Below, in pieces: positions 9,887 through 21,300 of a DNA stretch of 64,000 nucleotides (position 1 is the stretch's first letter; the number at the start of each line of letters is the position of its first letter). The notes under the pieces were generated by a model. The model had not been told where the DNA came from and made no database searches. It saw only the letters and a list, made by a program, of their open reading frames with translations. Both the position numbers and the translations under genes were made by a program. Source of the stretch: Centrapalus pauciflorus (lineage: Eukaryota > Streptophyta > Magnoliopsida > Asterales > Asteraceae); NCBI GenBank assembly GCA_020465985.1, contig JAANYP010009619.1, positions 434,001 to 498,000 on the forward strand. Direction: 5' to 3'.

Positions 9887-12800
9887 ATGATGGAACCAGC
9901 AGTTGTTCTTACCGTACCCCGTACCCCCATCCCAAACAATAACGCCAAACTCCCAGAATAATCCATCCTCCCCAACGCCGAGTTTGTCGAGTTTATTCTG
10001 CACAACTGTCAACTCGACGTTTCCATCCTGACCAAAGAACCTCAAACCCTTGCATTCGACATCCTCACTCGCCATCTAATCTATTACGCCTTATCCACCG
10101 CCATAGCTGTTCCCCAGATCTATCTGCAACAATTTCGGAACAGGCTACAATACTGACCCCGAACCTCACTTCACATCCACCATAGACTGTGTTCCAGTCA
10201 AACTCACTATATCCGCCATCCGCCATATCCTTCACCTACCACTCGAATTCTACCTTCCAACCCGCGAACATTTTGATCCCAACCCATCCGTCACCAAAAC
10301 CCTAGCTGAAATCCAATCTCTGGGTTATGATGGCCCTCTCTCCAAACCCTCAGACTTCCGCACCAAAAATCTCCAATCTCACTGGCGAATATTTTTTGAT
10401 GTAATCAATAAATGCTTCCCCGCCAAGCATTCCGGACATGACTCTGCGTCGGCTCAGGTACTAGCCATGTTCACAGCCTTTGCCTTTGACCGACATGTGG
10501 ATTATGTTGCTTTCCTATTCAAGGAGTTACGAAGAGTCCATGTGAAGAGGGGCACAAAGAAAGGAAGAAAATATATTCCACTACAGCGGTTTCTGCAGCT
10601 AATAATACAGTATGCCATGGATAATGATGACAATATCCATGAACGTCCGGAGGCAGACGTCTAACCCACCGTGGCGATTAAAAAGTTAACTCTGGCAAAG
10701 GGGGCCCCGACAGTGCCGACAATGAAAATACCTCTATCTTTGCTAATGAGGTCAAGGGGGTTAGAGCGGGTTAGGGCTTATATTCAGGAGTGTTATCTGG
10801 GTGAGTCTCAGTCGGAACCGTCTGAGACTAGCCAATCCGAAGGTGAGGCGAGTATGAGTGAGAATGAGGGAGTTTGGGTGGATGTTCAGCAATCTCAACA
10901 ATCTCTGGGTATAGGTGAGGGGGAGCCTGTGTTGGTGAGGGAGGAAGCTGGAGGTGAGGCGGCAGAGACGGCGGATTCAAAAAGAACCGTCTCTGTCGTG
11001 CGAGCGAGGGAAGTGCAATCTGAGGGTGAACTAAGCCCAATTAGCCGGACTCCTCACCATAAGACCGTCCGTCCAACGGTCGATCTAACCACCACCACCC
11101 ACTTGGTTTCCCCTCAAAGGGAAACCACTTCATTTCACGGGGCCATATCACATACTCCATCGCCCTCTCACTCGGAGAGTGGCGGTGTTGAAAGAGGTCA
11201 CACTCCTCCCCATGTGACCGCACTTCATTCATTCACGATTCCATCCCCCATTATAGAAACACCGCACGATGCCTCCGTGGCATCCCCAACAGCTGCCTCC
11301 GTGGCAGCTCCTCAAACTTCCGGAACTGCGCGTCCTATACAGGAGCCAGAAATGACGGAAGGAAGACCGGAAGTGGCTCAATCAACGCCATCCACTTCCG
11401 GCCATCTCCCAATAAATTTGGAGATGTTAACGACAACTTTACGTGCTGCCGGCGTGATTACCCGGGCTGACCTGGACGCCCAAAGGGAAGCTGCCGAGGA
11501 GCATCACACCGCCCTACTTTCACTAATCAAGGGTAAGGGTGTCGCTTCCGAAGCTGGCCCCCCACCAGGTTCCCATTCAGTTCAAAATCAGATCTCAGAG
11601 CTGTCGGACAAGATCGATGCGCTTACACGCCTAATTCTGCAAGTCCAGGAACAGCTTAATTCGAGAATGGATCGCCTTGAGTCGGCAGTTATAGAACTCC
11701 AGTGCCGCCCTTAGGCAGAGGCCCCAAAACGAAAGCATGACGATCAGGACGACCCTGATCGTCATGAGGGGAGAAAAGGCGAAAGGTTCGGCATGAGGAT
11801 CCCGTCATGTTAATTGGGGGAGCTGAGACCACTGAAGGATAAGAGTTTCAGGGGTCAGGGGAACAGAGGCAGGAGGCTCAGGAATACCTTTTAATAGAAG
11901 ACGAGCCCATGGTCGAGGGTCTAGCTCCACTGGATCCGATGACAGCTATGGTAGAATTCGAGGAACCTCATGAGAAGGTTGAAATCATATCGGTTTCTAA
12001 TTCAGATTCCGATATTGATGACAACGAACCCTTATTAATTCCTAAGCCTGAACCCGAATCTCCAACGAAAAAATCTTCATACTCTTCCTTTGTCTTCCTA
12101 AACTCACCACCACCAGCCCCTCAAGAAGGAATCCTATCATCCATTCAAGCTCCCCAGTCACTCAAAGAATCCCACATAGTCCTAAGCCCTCCCAGATCTC
12201 CAAGCCCTCCTCCAGTCCAACAAACCAAACAACCAGGTCCTTTGAAAACCAAAAGGGTCGATTGCTTTGATGAAACTCCAGAAGGACCTGGTGTATACAG
12301 GAAAGATGACATATTCTGGGTAGGTCAGTATTCTAAAGGCGACGTACAAAAACTGCCTCAAGAGGAAAAGGACAAACTTCAACATGAACCACGGGAGACA
12401 ATCATAAAGCTTCTTGAAGCTAAGAGGTCTGAAATCGAAGAACCCCCCGTTCAGGGCCTTAAAGAATTTTTACAGAAGTTTCCCTCTGAGCAGTTCCAGA
12501 ACCCGTACCTAGAAGAGAGATTCAAAATGGTGTTCAGAAAGAAGCCTGGATCCTTCAGCAGACGCCTACTTACGGAACTAACTAATGTATCTAAAGCTGA
12601 ACAGGCAGAATACTACCAACTCATGCTCAGGGAAAGGAGGTCTAAAGTGTCAAAATCAAAGATAAAGAAACTCCGAACCATAACCATGCGTAAAAGAGCC
12701 AAAGTCTACTATCCCTCCTACCAAGTAGAAAGAGAAGATGGCAGGGGTGATGACATCTTCGAATATGACCTAGACTTCTTAGGTGCGAATAACGTTGAGT

Positions 12801-13231
12801 TTCTACACAACAGCTTGAAAAATCGCATTAGAAAATGTCTGACCCACATGACTGCCGTAGGTGCCCTAATTCGAAGCATGAACCGCCGCTCAATCATCAT
12901 GTGCCTCAGAGACTTTTAAATGGCGATTGAGAGCGCGCTAGTTAAAGTAGGCCTACGAGCACCGGAACAGGATAGCTTCCTTCTAGCCCACCACCCGGCT
13001 TACAGAGTTGTACTTTCTGGAGACCCGGGTGTCATTTTTGTCAACTACAAAGGCTATACAAGGTACATGCGCTTTGAGGATCTTCGATGCTACTCCGATG
13101 GTACACTCCGATTGGTTCGAGCTGCTCTTACACAGAAAGTACAAGATTATGACGCTCAACCAGATCCTGAACAAATATGCTCAACAAAGGAGATACAGGA
13201 TACCCTCAGCGGCATAGACTTCCTGAACTAA
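9887..13231 (+). pseudogene. Element A third ORF (ORF3, env-like by position)
   Basis: About 1115 codons between RNase H and the polypurine tract, the position of the 'env-like' ORF of SIRE-type elements. The role is unknown; I see no signal peptide or membrane segment. N-terminal block: QTLAFDILTRHLIYYALS, then (after a frameshift near 10153) LTISAIRHILHLPLEFY, which resembles the D ORF3 block ITNDLLREVLHLP. The middle (10671-11700) is Ser/Thr/Pro/Glu-rich and disordered-looking, ending in a coiled coil (about 11580-11700: ISELSDKIDALTRLILQVQE). The C-terminal domain (12240-13231) is basic and folded-looking and is unlike that of C/D. Breaks: TAA near 9938, the 10153 frameshift, TAA 10662-10664, a frame change between 11714 and 11909, and TAA 12917-12919. 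Confidence 0.75.
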
Positions 13232-13330
13232 CGGCTTCATACGAGACAAGTGACCAGACGCTTCGACGTCATCCTTGGACTCCGAAAATCAACAGACCAT
13301 GCCAGAGTTCCAGAACCTCCTAAATGATCG

Positions 13331-13342
13331 AAAAGGGGGAGA
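13331..13342 (+). promoter_or_regulatory. 3' polypurine tract of element A
   Basis: AAAAGGGGGAGA directly precedes the 3' LTR and would be the plus-strand primer during reverse transcription. Confidence 0.8.
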
Positions 13343-13343
13343 T

Positions 13344-13686
13344 TATTAGACATTTTATTTCGATCATAGGGAGTTGTTTTGTAATAATTATTATCTTAGT
13401 ATTTAGTCTTGTATTTATTTCCTTTGTATTTTATGTTTATGTAAAAGTCAAGGGGCCAAAGGTGTCAATGTGTAATACTTAATTAAAGGAGCCTAGAAAT
13501 AGGATCCTAGGGTTTTGTAGAAACATACGGTTCACATATTGAAAAAAGAAGTAGCCGCCACTTTTATTATTCTCTCAATATTCTTCTTGTTCTTTCATCA
13601 TTGCACAATTATTGAGTTGACATTCTTCTTGTGTGTGATAAAGAATCATTAAAGGTGCTGATAGTTTACGGGAATACAGATTTACA
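13344..13686 (+). repeat. 3' LTR of element A (343 bp)
   Basis: Starts TATTAGACATTTTATTT (the expected TG has become TA) and ends GATTTACA. It aligns end to end with the 5' LTR of B (22686-23042, minus): shared start TATTAGA, the GATCAT...TTGTTTTGTAATA segment, GGCCGCC/TAGCCGCC, a TTATTCTCTC segment and the end GTGCTGATA...TACA. The matching length and ends fix the boundary. It is followed at once by element E gag. Confidence 0.82.
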
Positions 13687-13782
13687 GAACTCAAGAAATC
13701 TTTCTCTCCATTGTACATATTCTCCTCGGTACAGGATTGGAGGTTTTGTTTCCGACCCGATGGCTAGTGCGTCTTTTGACAT
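13687..13782 (-). pseudogene. Gag start of element E
   Basis: ATG at 13782 (minus) opens MSKDALAIGSETKPPILY followed by EYVQWRERFLEF, ending at the element A junction. It matches the gag starts of B (MSREALILGSENRPPVLY) and F (MSREALVLEYENKPHVFF), so the frame and start are secure. Only the first 32 residues remain. Confidence 0.85.
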
Positions 13783-13839
13783 GTTGACTGAATTACAGGA
13801 ATCTTCCAAGATCTTTAAAGTGAGATTTTGATTGAATTT

Positions 13840-14520
13840 GAAAAGTTGATCAAACTTGAATGATTATGCATTGAAACTCGATCAATGAAGGTCAACAACT
13901 CGAATATTAAATGGATCAACTCGATCAATGAGTATGAAAAACTCGAACAATGAATGTACTCAACACGAATCTAGAAAAATAAGTCAATTAGTGTAATAAT
14001 GCTACTCGAATTGACCTTCTATAAAACTCGAATCAAGTGTGAGTCAACTCGAGTCAAATGAGAGTCAACTCGGATCAAAAGTAAGTTAACTCGAATCAAA
14101 TGTCAATAAAATCGAATCAAATACCAATAAACTCAAATTAAATGCAACTAAACTCGAATCAAATGCCAATAAACTCGAATGAACGTGAGAGTATCAAATG
14201 GAAGTGCGAGTAAACTCGAATGATTTTGGCTGATGATTGAGTAAAGTCGAATTAAGATTGAAATCCAGATATTTGTTTTGGAAAATTCGATTAAGTCTTC
14301 AATTCACCTTGTATAAAACTTCAAGTCAACTCGATTAAGTATTCAACTCAACACGAATAAAACTTCAAGTCAACTTGATGAAATGACTTCTTATCTCGAT
14401 TGATTCTGTGATCAACTCGATTGAATCTAATTATCAACTCGAATATGACTTTGTTCAACTCGAGTACCACTTGAACAATGTATTATTCGAGTTTGCTGAG
14501 TATTTCAGAAATTTCAAGTC
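13840..14520 (-). repeat. Array of ACTCGAAT / ATTCGAGT motifs in the leader of element E
   Basis: Dozens of short copies of ACTCGAATCAA, CAACTCGA and AACTCGATT (plus-strand view) in 680 bases between primer site and gag. Part of it (14030-14200) is nearly tandem with a period of about 22-30 bases (AACTCGAATCAAATG). It occupies the same place as the CCGAATTCGG array of B and the CCGAACTTCGG array of F. Confidence 0.85.
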
Positions 14521-14900
14521 CGGAATTCAATCAATTTTTTAAAAATGCTTCAATTAATCCCAATTTGATATCGAAGGTAAGGTTTTTGATTTCAAATACT
14601 TTTTCTGAAAACACTTAGTTTAAAAACATATTAAACCCCTTGATTAAAAACAGTTTAAACAGTGAAGAAAAAGTGGTTTTTTGAAAAATCAGAAAAATCA
14701 AAGAATCTTTTTATGTGTTTGGAATTTCAGATTATGTTTATGTTCAATCTGATCGATTTTCTCATACCTTCCTTCGATCCAAATTTCAACAACTAAAATC
14801 AACATAATAAAAAAAACTAATCGAATTTTCAATTTCTGCAAGAAAAAAACGATAGAACAGTAACAGTTTTTCAAAATTTCAATCAAAAAGTCATTCCAAT
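14521..14900 (-). other. Leader of element E next to the primer site
   Basis: About 380 AT-rich bases, no supported gene. An open stretch of 71 codons on the minus strand (14913-14698) shows no family resemblance. Confidence 0.55.
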
Positions 14901-14912
14901 GCTCTGATACCA
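14901..14912 (-). promoter_or_regulatory. Primer binding site of element E (initiator-Met tRNA)
   Basis: On the minus strand TGGTATCAGAGC, complementary to the 3' end of plant initiator-Met tRNA, lies two bases after the LTR end (TTTACA). Confidence 0.92.
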
Positions 14913-14914
14913 AT

Positions 14915-15208
14915 TGTAAATCCTATTTAATCAATCAACAATCAATCACAAACAATTAAGAATATAAAATCAATACGAACGAAATGATTGGATTTCCAAC
15001 GATGAGAATTACAAAGATGAGAATGAAAATATTCAAAACTGTAGCCCTAGAATCTTCCTCTGATTATTGTGCAAAAAGCCAAAATGATGATGTCATTTCT
15101 ATCAATTACGAAAGTCATACATCTTTTTGTATGCAATTACAACTATGACATATTTACAATTTATACCCTAAACTTATTTTATTTCATCAAATAAAATAAG
15201 ATCTAACA
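14915..15208 (-). repeat. 5' LTR of element E (294 bp)
   Basis: On the minus strand it runs TGTTAGATCTTATTTT to AGGATTTACA, with intact TG...CA ends, bounded by RNase H of B on one side and the primer site on the other. No second copy is in the window. Confidence 0.85.
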
Positions 15209-16442
15209 AGCTTGTAGCTGCTACATACTCAACCTCAGTTGTGGATGTGGAGACACAGTTCTGCTTTTTGGAAGACCAGCTCACCAGTCTGTCATCCAAA
15301 AATTGTATTCCGCTTGAAGTGCTTTTCCTATCGACTCTACAACCTGCAAAATAAACATCTGAAAACACAGTAAGATTAAAATTGGTTCCCTTTGGATACC
15401 ATAGACCAAGATCGGTGTACCCTTAAGATAACGAAAAATTCGTTTTACCGCAGTTAGGTGTGATTCTTTTGGGTCGGCCTGAAAACGAGTGCAAAGACAT
15501 GTTGAGAACATTATATCAGGTCTACTAGCCGTAAGATAAAGTAAAGAACCAATCATCCCTCTGTAAGTTGTATTGTCAACACTTTTCCCGACAGGATCAG
15601 TGTCTAACTTACAGTTTGAAGCCATGGGAGTTGCGATACCCATGCAAGAGTCTAACTTATACTTTTTGAGAATGTAAAGAGTATATTTTGACTGGTTCAC
15701 AAACAACCCATCGATCTTCAAGTTGTTTGACTTGTAATCCGAGGAAAAAATTCATTTCCCCCATCATACTCATCCCGAACCTGGACTCCATTAGGGAGGA
15801 GAAGTCTTTACAGATACTACTGTCAGTTGATCCAAATATAATATCATCAACATATATTTGAACTAGCATTATGTGTCGGCCTTATCTTTTAGTGAACAAT
15901 GTTGTATCCACCACACCTTTGTTGAAACCAGTTGTGATAAGAAAATTATAAAGACTATCATACCATGCTCGATGTGCTTGTTTCAAACCATAGAGGGCTT
16001 TATCTAGCACATAAACATGGTCTGGTTTATGTGCATCAATAAATCCTTGTGTTTGTTCAACGTACATCTCTTCATTGAGTTCACCGTTCAGGAAGGCTGT
16101 CTTGACGTCCATCTGGTACAACTTGAAGTCTATATGTGCCGCGTACGCCAAGAAGATTCTGTTTGCATCAATCCATGCAACTTGAGCAAAGGTCTCGTCA
16201 TAGTCGATGCCTTATTGCTATCCGTAGCCTTTGGCGACTAGTCTTGATTTATTCCTTACCACGATGTCATATTCGTCTCGTTTATTCATAAAGATCCACT
16301 TTGTTTCGATTATGGTTCGGTGCTTTGGTTTGGAAATTAACTACCATACTCTAAACTATTCGAACTGGTTGAGCTCTTCTTGCATTGCTACAATCCAGTC
16401 TGTCATGTTTGGAACTATGTGTGAGGGTATTATTGTAGTGGA
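15209..16442 (-). pseudogene. Element B reverse transcriptase and partial RNase H
   Basis: RT with KTAFLNGELNEEMYV and DHVYVLDKALYGLKQA; catalytic YVDD at 15854-15843. RNase H begins near 15360 (FAGCRVDRKSTSSGI) and ends after TEVEYVAATSLL, where E is inserted. Stops and small frameshifts occur near 16220, 16140, 15880 and 15720. Compared with A, the region between the Pro/Ser linker and the RT start is missing (16443: the DQIIGDVSTGVQTR segment is absent). Not functional, but it keeps the RT segment that A lost. Confidence 0.88.
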
Positions 16443-18012
16443 TTAAACTGGTGGTGTGTCAGTGGATGAAGTGGAAGTTGAAGATGATGAAGTGGATGGT
16501 GTTTGGATTGATGTAACGATTGGTGGATCTGAGGGTATTGGTTGAGCAATTGAATCATTTGAGGATGTGTTAACAACAGAAGAAGAAATAGCAGAATGAT
16601 TAGTACTAGAACCGAAAAATTCTATGTAAAACGGATCAAATAAGCTAACTAAATCAGAAGAAGAAAAAGAAGAATATTGGGTTGAGTCTCCAGGCATAGA
16701 AGTGATGTGTGGTCTTGATTGCTCAACTTCAGGAGCCAGTTCAGCCATTTCATCGAATGTGACGTGCACACTCCGATTTACTGTCCTGGTGCGAGTGTTG
16801 AATGCGCGATATGCCTTTAAATTGGATGAGTATCCAATAAAGACCATTTCATACGCTTTCTCGTTGAATTTCCCGAGGTTGTCCTTGTCGTTTAGCACGT
16901 ACCACCTGCAACCAAACACTCATAAGTACTTGATATAAGGAACCTTATATAAAAAAGAGTTGATATTGAGTTTTATTGAAACGCTTATGAATTATGGAGC
17001 GATTTTGCATGTAGCAGGCTGTTGACACGGTTTCGGCCCACAAGAACAGAGGCAGCTTTGATTACTTCAGCATCGTGCGGGCGGCTTCTACTAGGGTACG
17101 GTTACGCCTCTCAATAATTCCATTTTGTTGACGTGTTATTGCAACTTAAAACTGATGACGAATACCTTTGGATCGAAGGAAGCTCTCAACTACTGAATTC
17201 TTTATTTTCGTGCCGTTGTCCGATCGGATTGATTGTGCAGACAGTTGTTGTTGGGTTCCGACACTCTTGATGAATTCATTGATTTCTTGAGTTGTCTCAT
17301 CCTTGGACCGCAAGAATACAACCCAAGTATATCGTGAATAGTCGTCAACAATAACCAACACGTATCGCTTCCCGTTTATGCTCTGTGTTCGCATGGGACC
17401 TCCCAAATCCATATGTAGTAACTCCAACACTCTTTTTGATGATGGTTCAGGTTTTGTCTTGTGGGATGATCTTTTCATCTTCCCTTTCTCACATGCTCCA
17501 CACATATGGTCCTTTTCATAGTGAAGTTCTGGGACTCCCTTGACCAGTTGTTTTGAAGCCAACTTGCTTATATTCTCGAAGTTCAGATGGGATAACCTTT
17601 GATGACTTAACCAAGAGTCTTTTGACGAGGCTTTTGATAATAGGCATATGCTATCCTTTACCATAAGCTTAACTACGTCTATGGTGTACAGGTTTGAGTT
17701 GCGGGAACCAGTTAAAATTTCTTTTCCATCATTGCTCTTAACATTACAGTTTATAGCCCTAAATGTGACCTCTAGCCCTTTGTCACAGAGTTGTGCTATG
17801 CTAAATAGGTTGTGTGATAACCCCTCAACATTGTCAAGATCCTTGATGACTAGATTATTTAAGACTAAATTCCCGTATCCTTTGATTTGAGCATGATTGT
17901 CATTTCCGAACATAATGGTCCCACAATACTGTTCTACAATGTTAGTCAACAATTCTCTCCTCCCATTCATGTGTTTTGAGCAACCCGAATCCATGTACCA
18001 AATGAATTTTTT
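16443..18012 (-). pseudogene. Element B protease and integrase
   Basis: Begins at the proposed splice acceptor with KKFIWYMDSGCSKHM (protease active-site DSG). Then follow the pre-integrase zinc domain (HQRLSHLNF, CGACEKGK) and the integrase core (HMDLGGP, RSDNGTK). The open frame runs 17994-17146; stops follow, and the C-terminal part resumes at 16919 (FNEKAYEMVFIGYSSNLKAY) with a Ser/Thr-rich linker. This copy shows what is missing at 5963 of A. Confidence 0.88.
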
Positions 18013-18300
18013 CTGTAAGAAAATTTAATGCATTTAATATCTTTTGGCATGAGAAACACATCCATTTGAACTTAACAAGCAAACCGTGTTCTGAACCGAT
18101 ATTCAGAAAACATGACGTGTTTTAGACCGGGGTCCTGAGCTGAGTGCACAGAAGCCAAACATGTCAGTTTAAGCACAAAAATTGTACATTTATCGACAAG
18201 CAGAAGAACGGGTCTAGTCTAAGTTAACTAGAAGCCATTTCATTAAAGTGAGGGTCTTGATCTGAAGTAACCAGGAACCATCTGCATTAAATCACACAAC
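18013..18300 (-). other. Proposed intron at the gag-protease boundary of element B
   Basis: On the minus strand the gag frame reads ATA CCC AAA, then GTTGTGTGA; the acceptor TTTTCTTACAG ends at 18013 and the next codons AAA AAA TTC ATT TGG enter the protease in frame. Length 288 nt. Donor string, in-frame stop and acceptor position match those of A (2124-2402), though the intron bodies have diverged. Confidence 0.62.
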
Positions 18301-21300
18301 TTTGGGTATCCATCTTAGGATGAGTCCTTTTTGGTTAGGTGTTCTAGGTGTATATTGCACATTTACAGTCTTAGGAACCCATATTGCAGTTTTGTGTGGA
18401 CTAAATGCAGAGCGTTTTGGAATCCATTTGTGTTTAGACCGAAACGGCTTGGAAACCTTAGGCGATGAAATTGCCTTTCATTTTGGACGTCTTGAAACCT
18501 GTTTTACATTTGCTTTTGGTTTTGGCCTTGGCAAAATACATGTATCACATTTTGTTGTGGCTAATGATGCACTGTTTTTTATTTTCTTTTTACGAACTCT
18601 TTTTGCAGGATAAGGGACGAATTTATTCGTCTCAGGCACTTGACGTCTAAAACTAGTTTGACATAAAGAAAACAAATCCGCAAAAGAATACTTCAAACAC
18701 AAAACAAAATTCGTTACATCATCCCAAACATTGTTTTCAGGTATTACATGCATCCTATCTCTAGAAACATAATCACTTGGCATTTAAGCCTTCTTCACAA
18801 TGAAACTTGAAAAATCTTTCGTGGTTGTTTTTGGAACTCTTCTCACATGATCTGTAGGAAAAAAACGACGAGAGTCAGTACGTTTGGAAGACTTAGAGTT
18901 AGGAAAATTTTCTTGGTGAGTGGGTTTCTTGGAAGACTTGGATTGACTATCAGCCTTCTTCGAAACCTGAGCTTTTGAAGATTTTGAACACTCACCCTCA
19001 AAAATGGTTAAAGGAACTTCAACCTTAGCTTTACTTTTGTCTGATAATGCAAGAGGGATTTGGGTAGGATGAGAAACTTTTGAATCTTTTTATTGAGAGA
19101 TTAACCTTTCTGAAATTGTGTCATATTTTTCTTTGAGTATGGTTAATTCTACACTTGTTAAAATCTCTGTGAAACCAATTTTCCTCGTTTTTTAGAGGAG
19201 CATCTTGGTAACAAAATGATTTCTTTTGAGCTTTCCTAAAATCCTTCTCTAAAACAATTTATTTTATATTGAAGAACTTTTGTAGGAATGTAATGATGAG
19301 GGATTGGTTTGACAGGTTCTGCGTTCATTTCAGCTGATGAATAGCTAGACAAGAAGTCCTCTATTAGAGTAGGTAATCTATAAGGATAGCTCTCATTTAG
19401 CTCATCATATTTAAAAGAAATTTCCATTTCTTTAGATTCACTCATTTTCTCATCCTCTTGGGTTATGATTTCTTCCGATGAAGCGAAAACAAAAGACTGA
19501 AACTTGAAACCCATATACCTCATATCATAAAATATAGCTAAATCTTTTGGAATCTTTTCCAAATACTTAGGATTTTTTAAACCAGTTCCTTGTTTAGAAT
19601 GATAAAACCTAGTCTCTGTAGGCTGATTTAGATGGATGGTTTATTCAGTTTGACCCCAATTTAGAAATTCATCATCTAGGGCTTTTATCCGTGAGTACAA
19701 AACCTATTCTCTCTTCTTCAATCCTTTTGTATTTTCCCAAATTGTCTAAGTTTTCCATACTTACTGAATCTAAGCGTTTTGAAAGATCAGACAATTCGGA
19801 CTTCATGGAATTCTTTTCCTCAGTGATTGTATCAATACAACTCTTAAGGTAAATGCTCCTATCCTCAGCATCTACTTTTTCAATTAAAAGTTTTTTAACA
19901 ACTCATGATCGTTTATCCAATTCTTTTAATATTTGTCAGATGCTTTTTTTAAGATTAGGCTAGATGTTAAGCCTTGACACACTTTTCTATTTCAGCGTTA
20001 TACATAGCTTCTAGCACAAGTATTTGTGTGTGCAAGTGACATTCAATTCGTACAGATATATTTATTACAGACTTACGAATGTAACAGGAATGTACCTCAT
20101 TTGTTTCTGAATCCCCAGACTTGGCCATCAGACAGGCTGTAGGATCCTTCATGTTCTCCCCCTCCACAGTCGTGTCTGATTCGGAATCGAAAGTAGTTAC
20201 ATGCTCAGCCAGTCCAACTCTGTCAACCATGTAAAAGTTTCTACCTCTATCATCTTCTTCATCAGACTCATCATCAACCCAGTAGTCTTCTTGTGCTACC
20301 AGGGCCATTGCATCAGATCTCTTCTTCAGATCCTCAAGCTTTCCTCATAATAACTAATATCATGCTCGAACTGGTTTTGCATTCTCGAGCAAAGTGGCTC
20401 GGTTTCCGACATTTGTAACAGAGACGTTCATAGGTTGCTTTGGGCTCATCAGCTCTAGGCTTGTCTTCTCTTCTTTCAGTTGGCTTTTGTCAGCTCAGCG
20501 TGGTTCCCAACTATCATCCCGGCGATTGTATTCCTGCCTATCATCATACCGTCACTTATCACGCCTTTGTTAATGGTGGTCATCCCGATAATCTCTTCTA
20601 TCATCACGTCTATCTCTCTTTTCATCCCGTCTATCTCTTCTATCATCATATCCCCTGTCATCTCTATCATTTCGCCTCCAATCATCACGGGATCTATCAT
20701 CCTTATCATCTCTCTGATCATCTCTCCTCTCATCACTCCATTCATCTCTCCTGTCATCTTTCCTATCATCAGGATACCTCCGAGGGCCAGTATCATACCG
20801 AAGTTGATTGTTCGTTTTGTTTTGAAATCGTCTCTGTTGTAGACGATTCGACCACAAGGCGATCTATTCTTGAATGGTTTCCTCTTCATCATCAAACCAC
20901 TCATTCAGTGGTGGAGGTGCATATTTGTATTGTGAGGATGAAGCACCTTGACTATAGTATGGTGTGGGTGAAGGTTTGGTAGTGGTTCAACGGCGTATGT
21001 TTCATTGGAGAGTAAAGATAAGGAGTCTGCTGTCTTGGTGTTTCGGTTCACAGTCAACAACAGTGATGCCAGTGTATTTGCCATCTATTTTTGAGCATCG
21101 ACATCGCCTTGGTATCTCTTAAGTTCTTTGAACACAACGTTTATAGAGACATTTGGGATGTCCAGAACTCTCTTTGTTGCTCGACTAGCTATTTACCAAT
21201 CCGGAGCTAAGGAAGACAGAAACTGAATATTGATGTCATTTTTGTCCTTGTGGATACGCAGTTAATTCAGCTCATTAAGAACAGCGCAGAACCTCGTGAA

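Larger units (their letters stand above)
1..13686 (+). mobile_element. Copia element A (SIRE/Maximus type), 5' end outside window
   Basis: A Ty1/copia retrotransposon read left to right: gag zinc knuckle, gag linker, 279-nt intron, protease, integrase, reverse transcriptase, RNase H, a spacer with TATA box and intron, a third ORF, polypurine tract and 3' LTR. Integrase before reverse transcriptase is the copia order, and a long ORF after RNase H is the mark of the SIRE/Maximus lineage. The 5' LTR and capsid half of gag lie left of base 1. The copy is dead: stops, frameshifts, two pol deletions and a solo LTR at 2550-4928. It is inserted in the gag start of element E, whose reading frame begins directly at 13687; the right-hand target bases would be GAACT (13687-13691), and the left copy lies outside the window. 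Confidence 0.9.
13687..15208 (-). mobile_element. Copia element E, 5' end only
   Basis: Read on the minus strand: LTR (15208-14915), initiator-Met primer site, long leader with a motif array, and the first 32 codons of gag, cut at 13687 by element A. It lies within the RNase H of B; the B frame stops at 15209. Its other half must lie left of the window, beyond element A. Confidence 0.8.

Noticed and set aside
14901..14912. tRNA genes at the TGGTATCAGAGC sites (also 22672 and 45862)
   Set aside because: Only the 12-base primer-binding complement is present, next to LTR ends; no tRNA cloverleaf.
20440..20982. Plus-strand His/Ser/Ile-rich frames opposite the Arg/Asp region of B gag
   Set aside because: Mirror of a low-complexity repeat; the minus strand fits gag position and the adjoining zinc knuckle.
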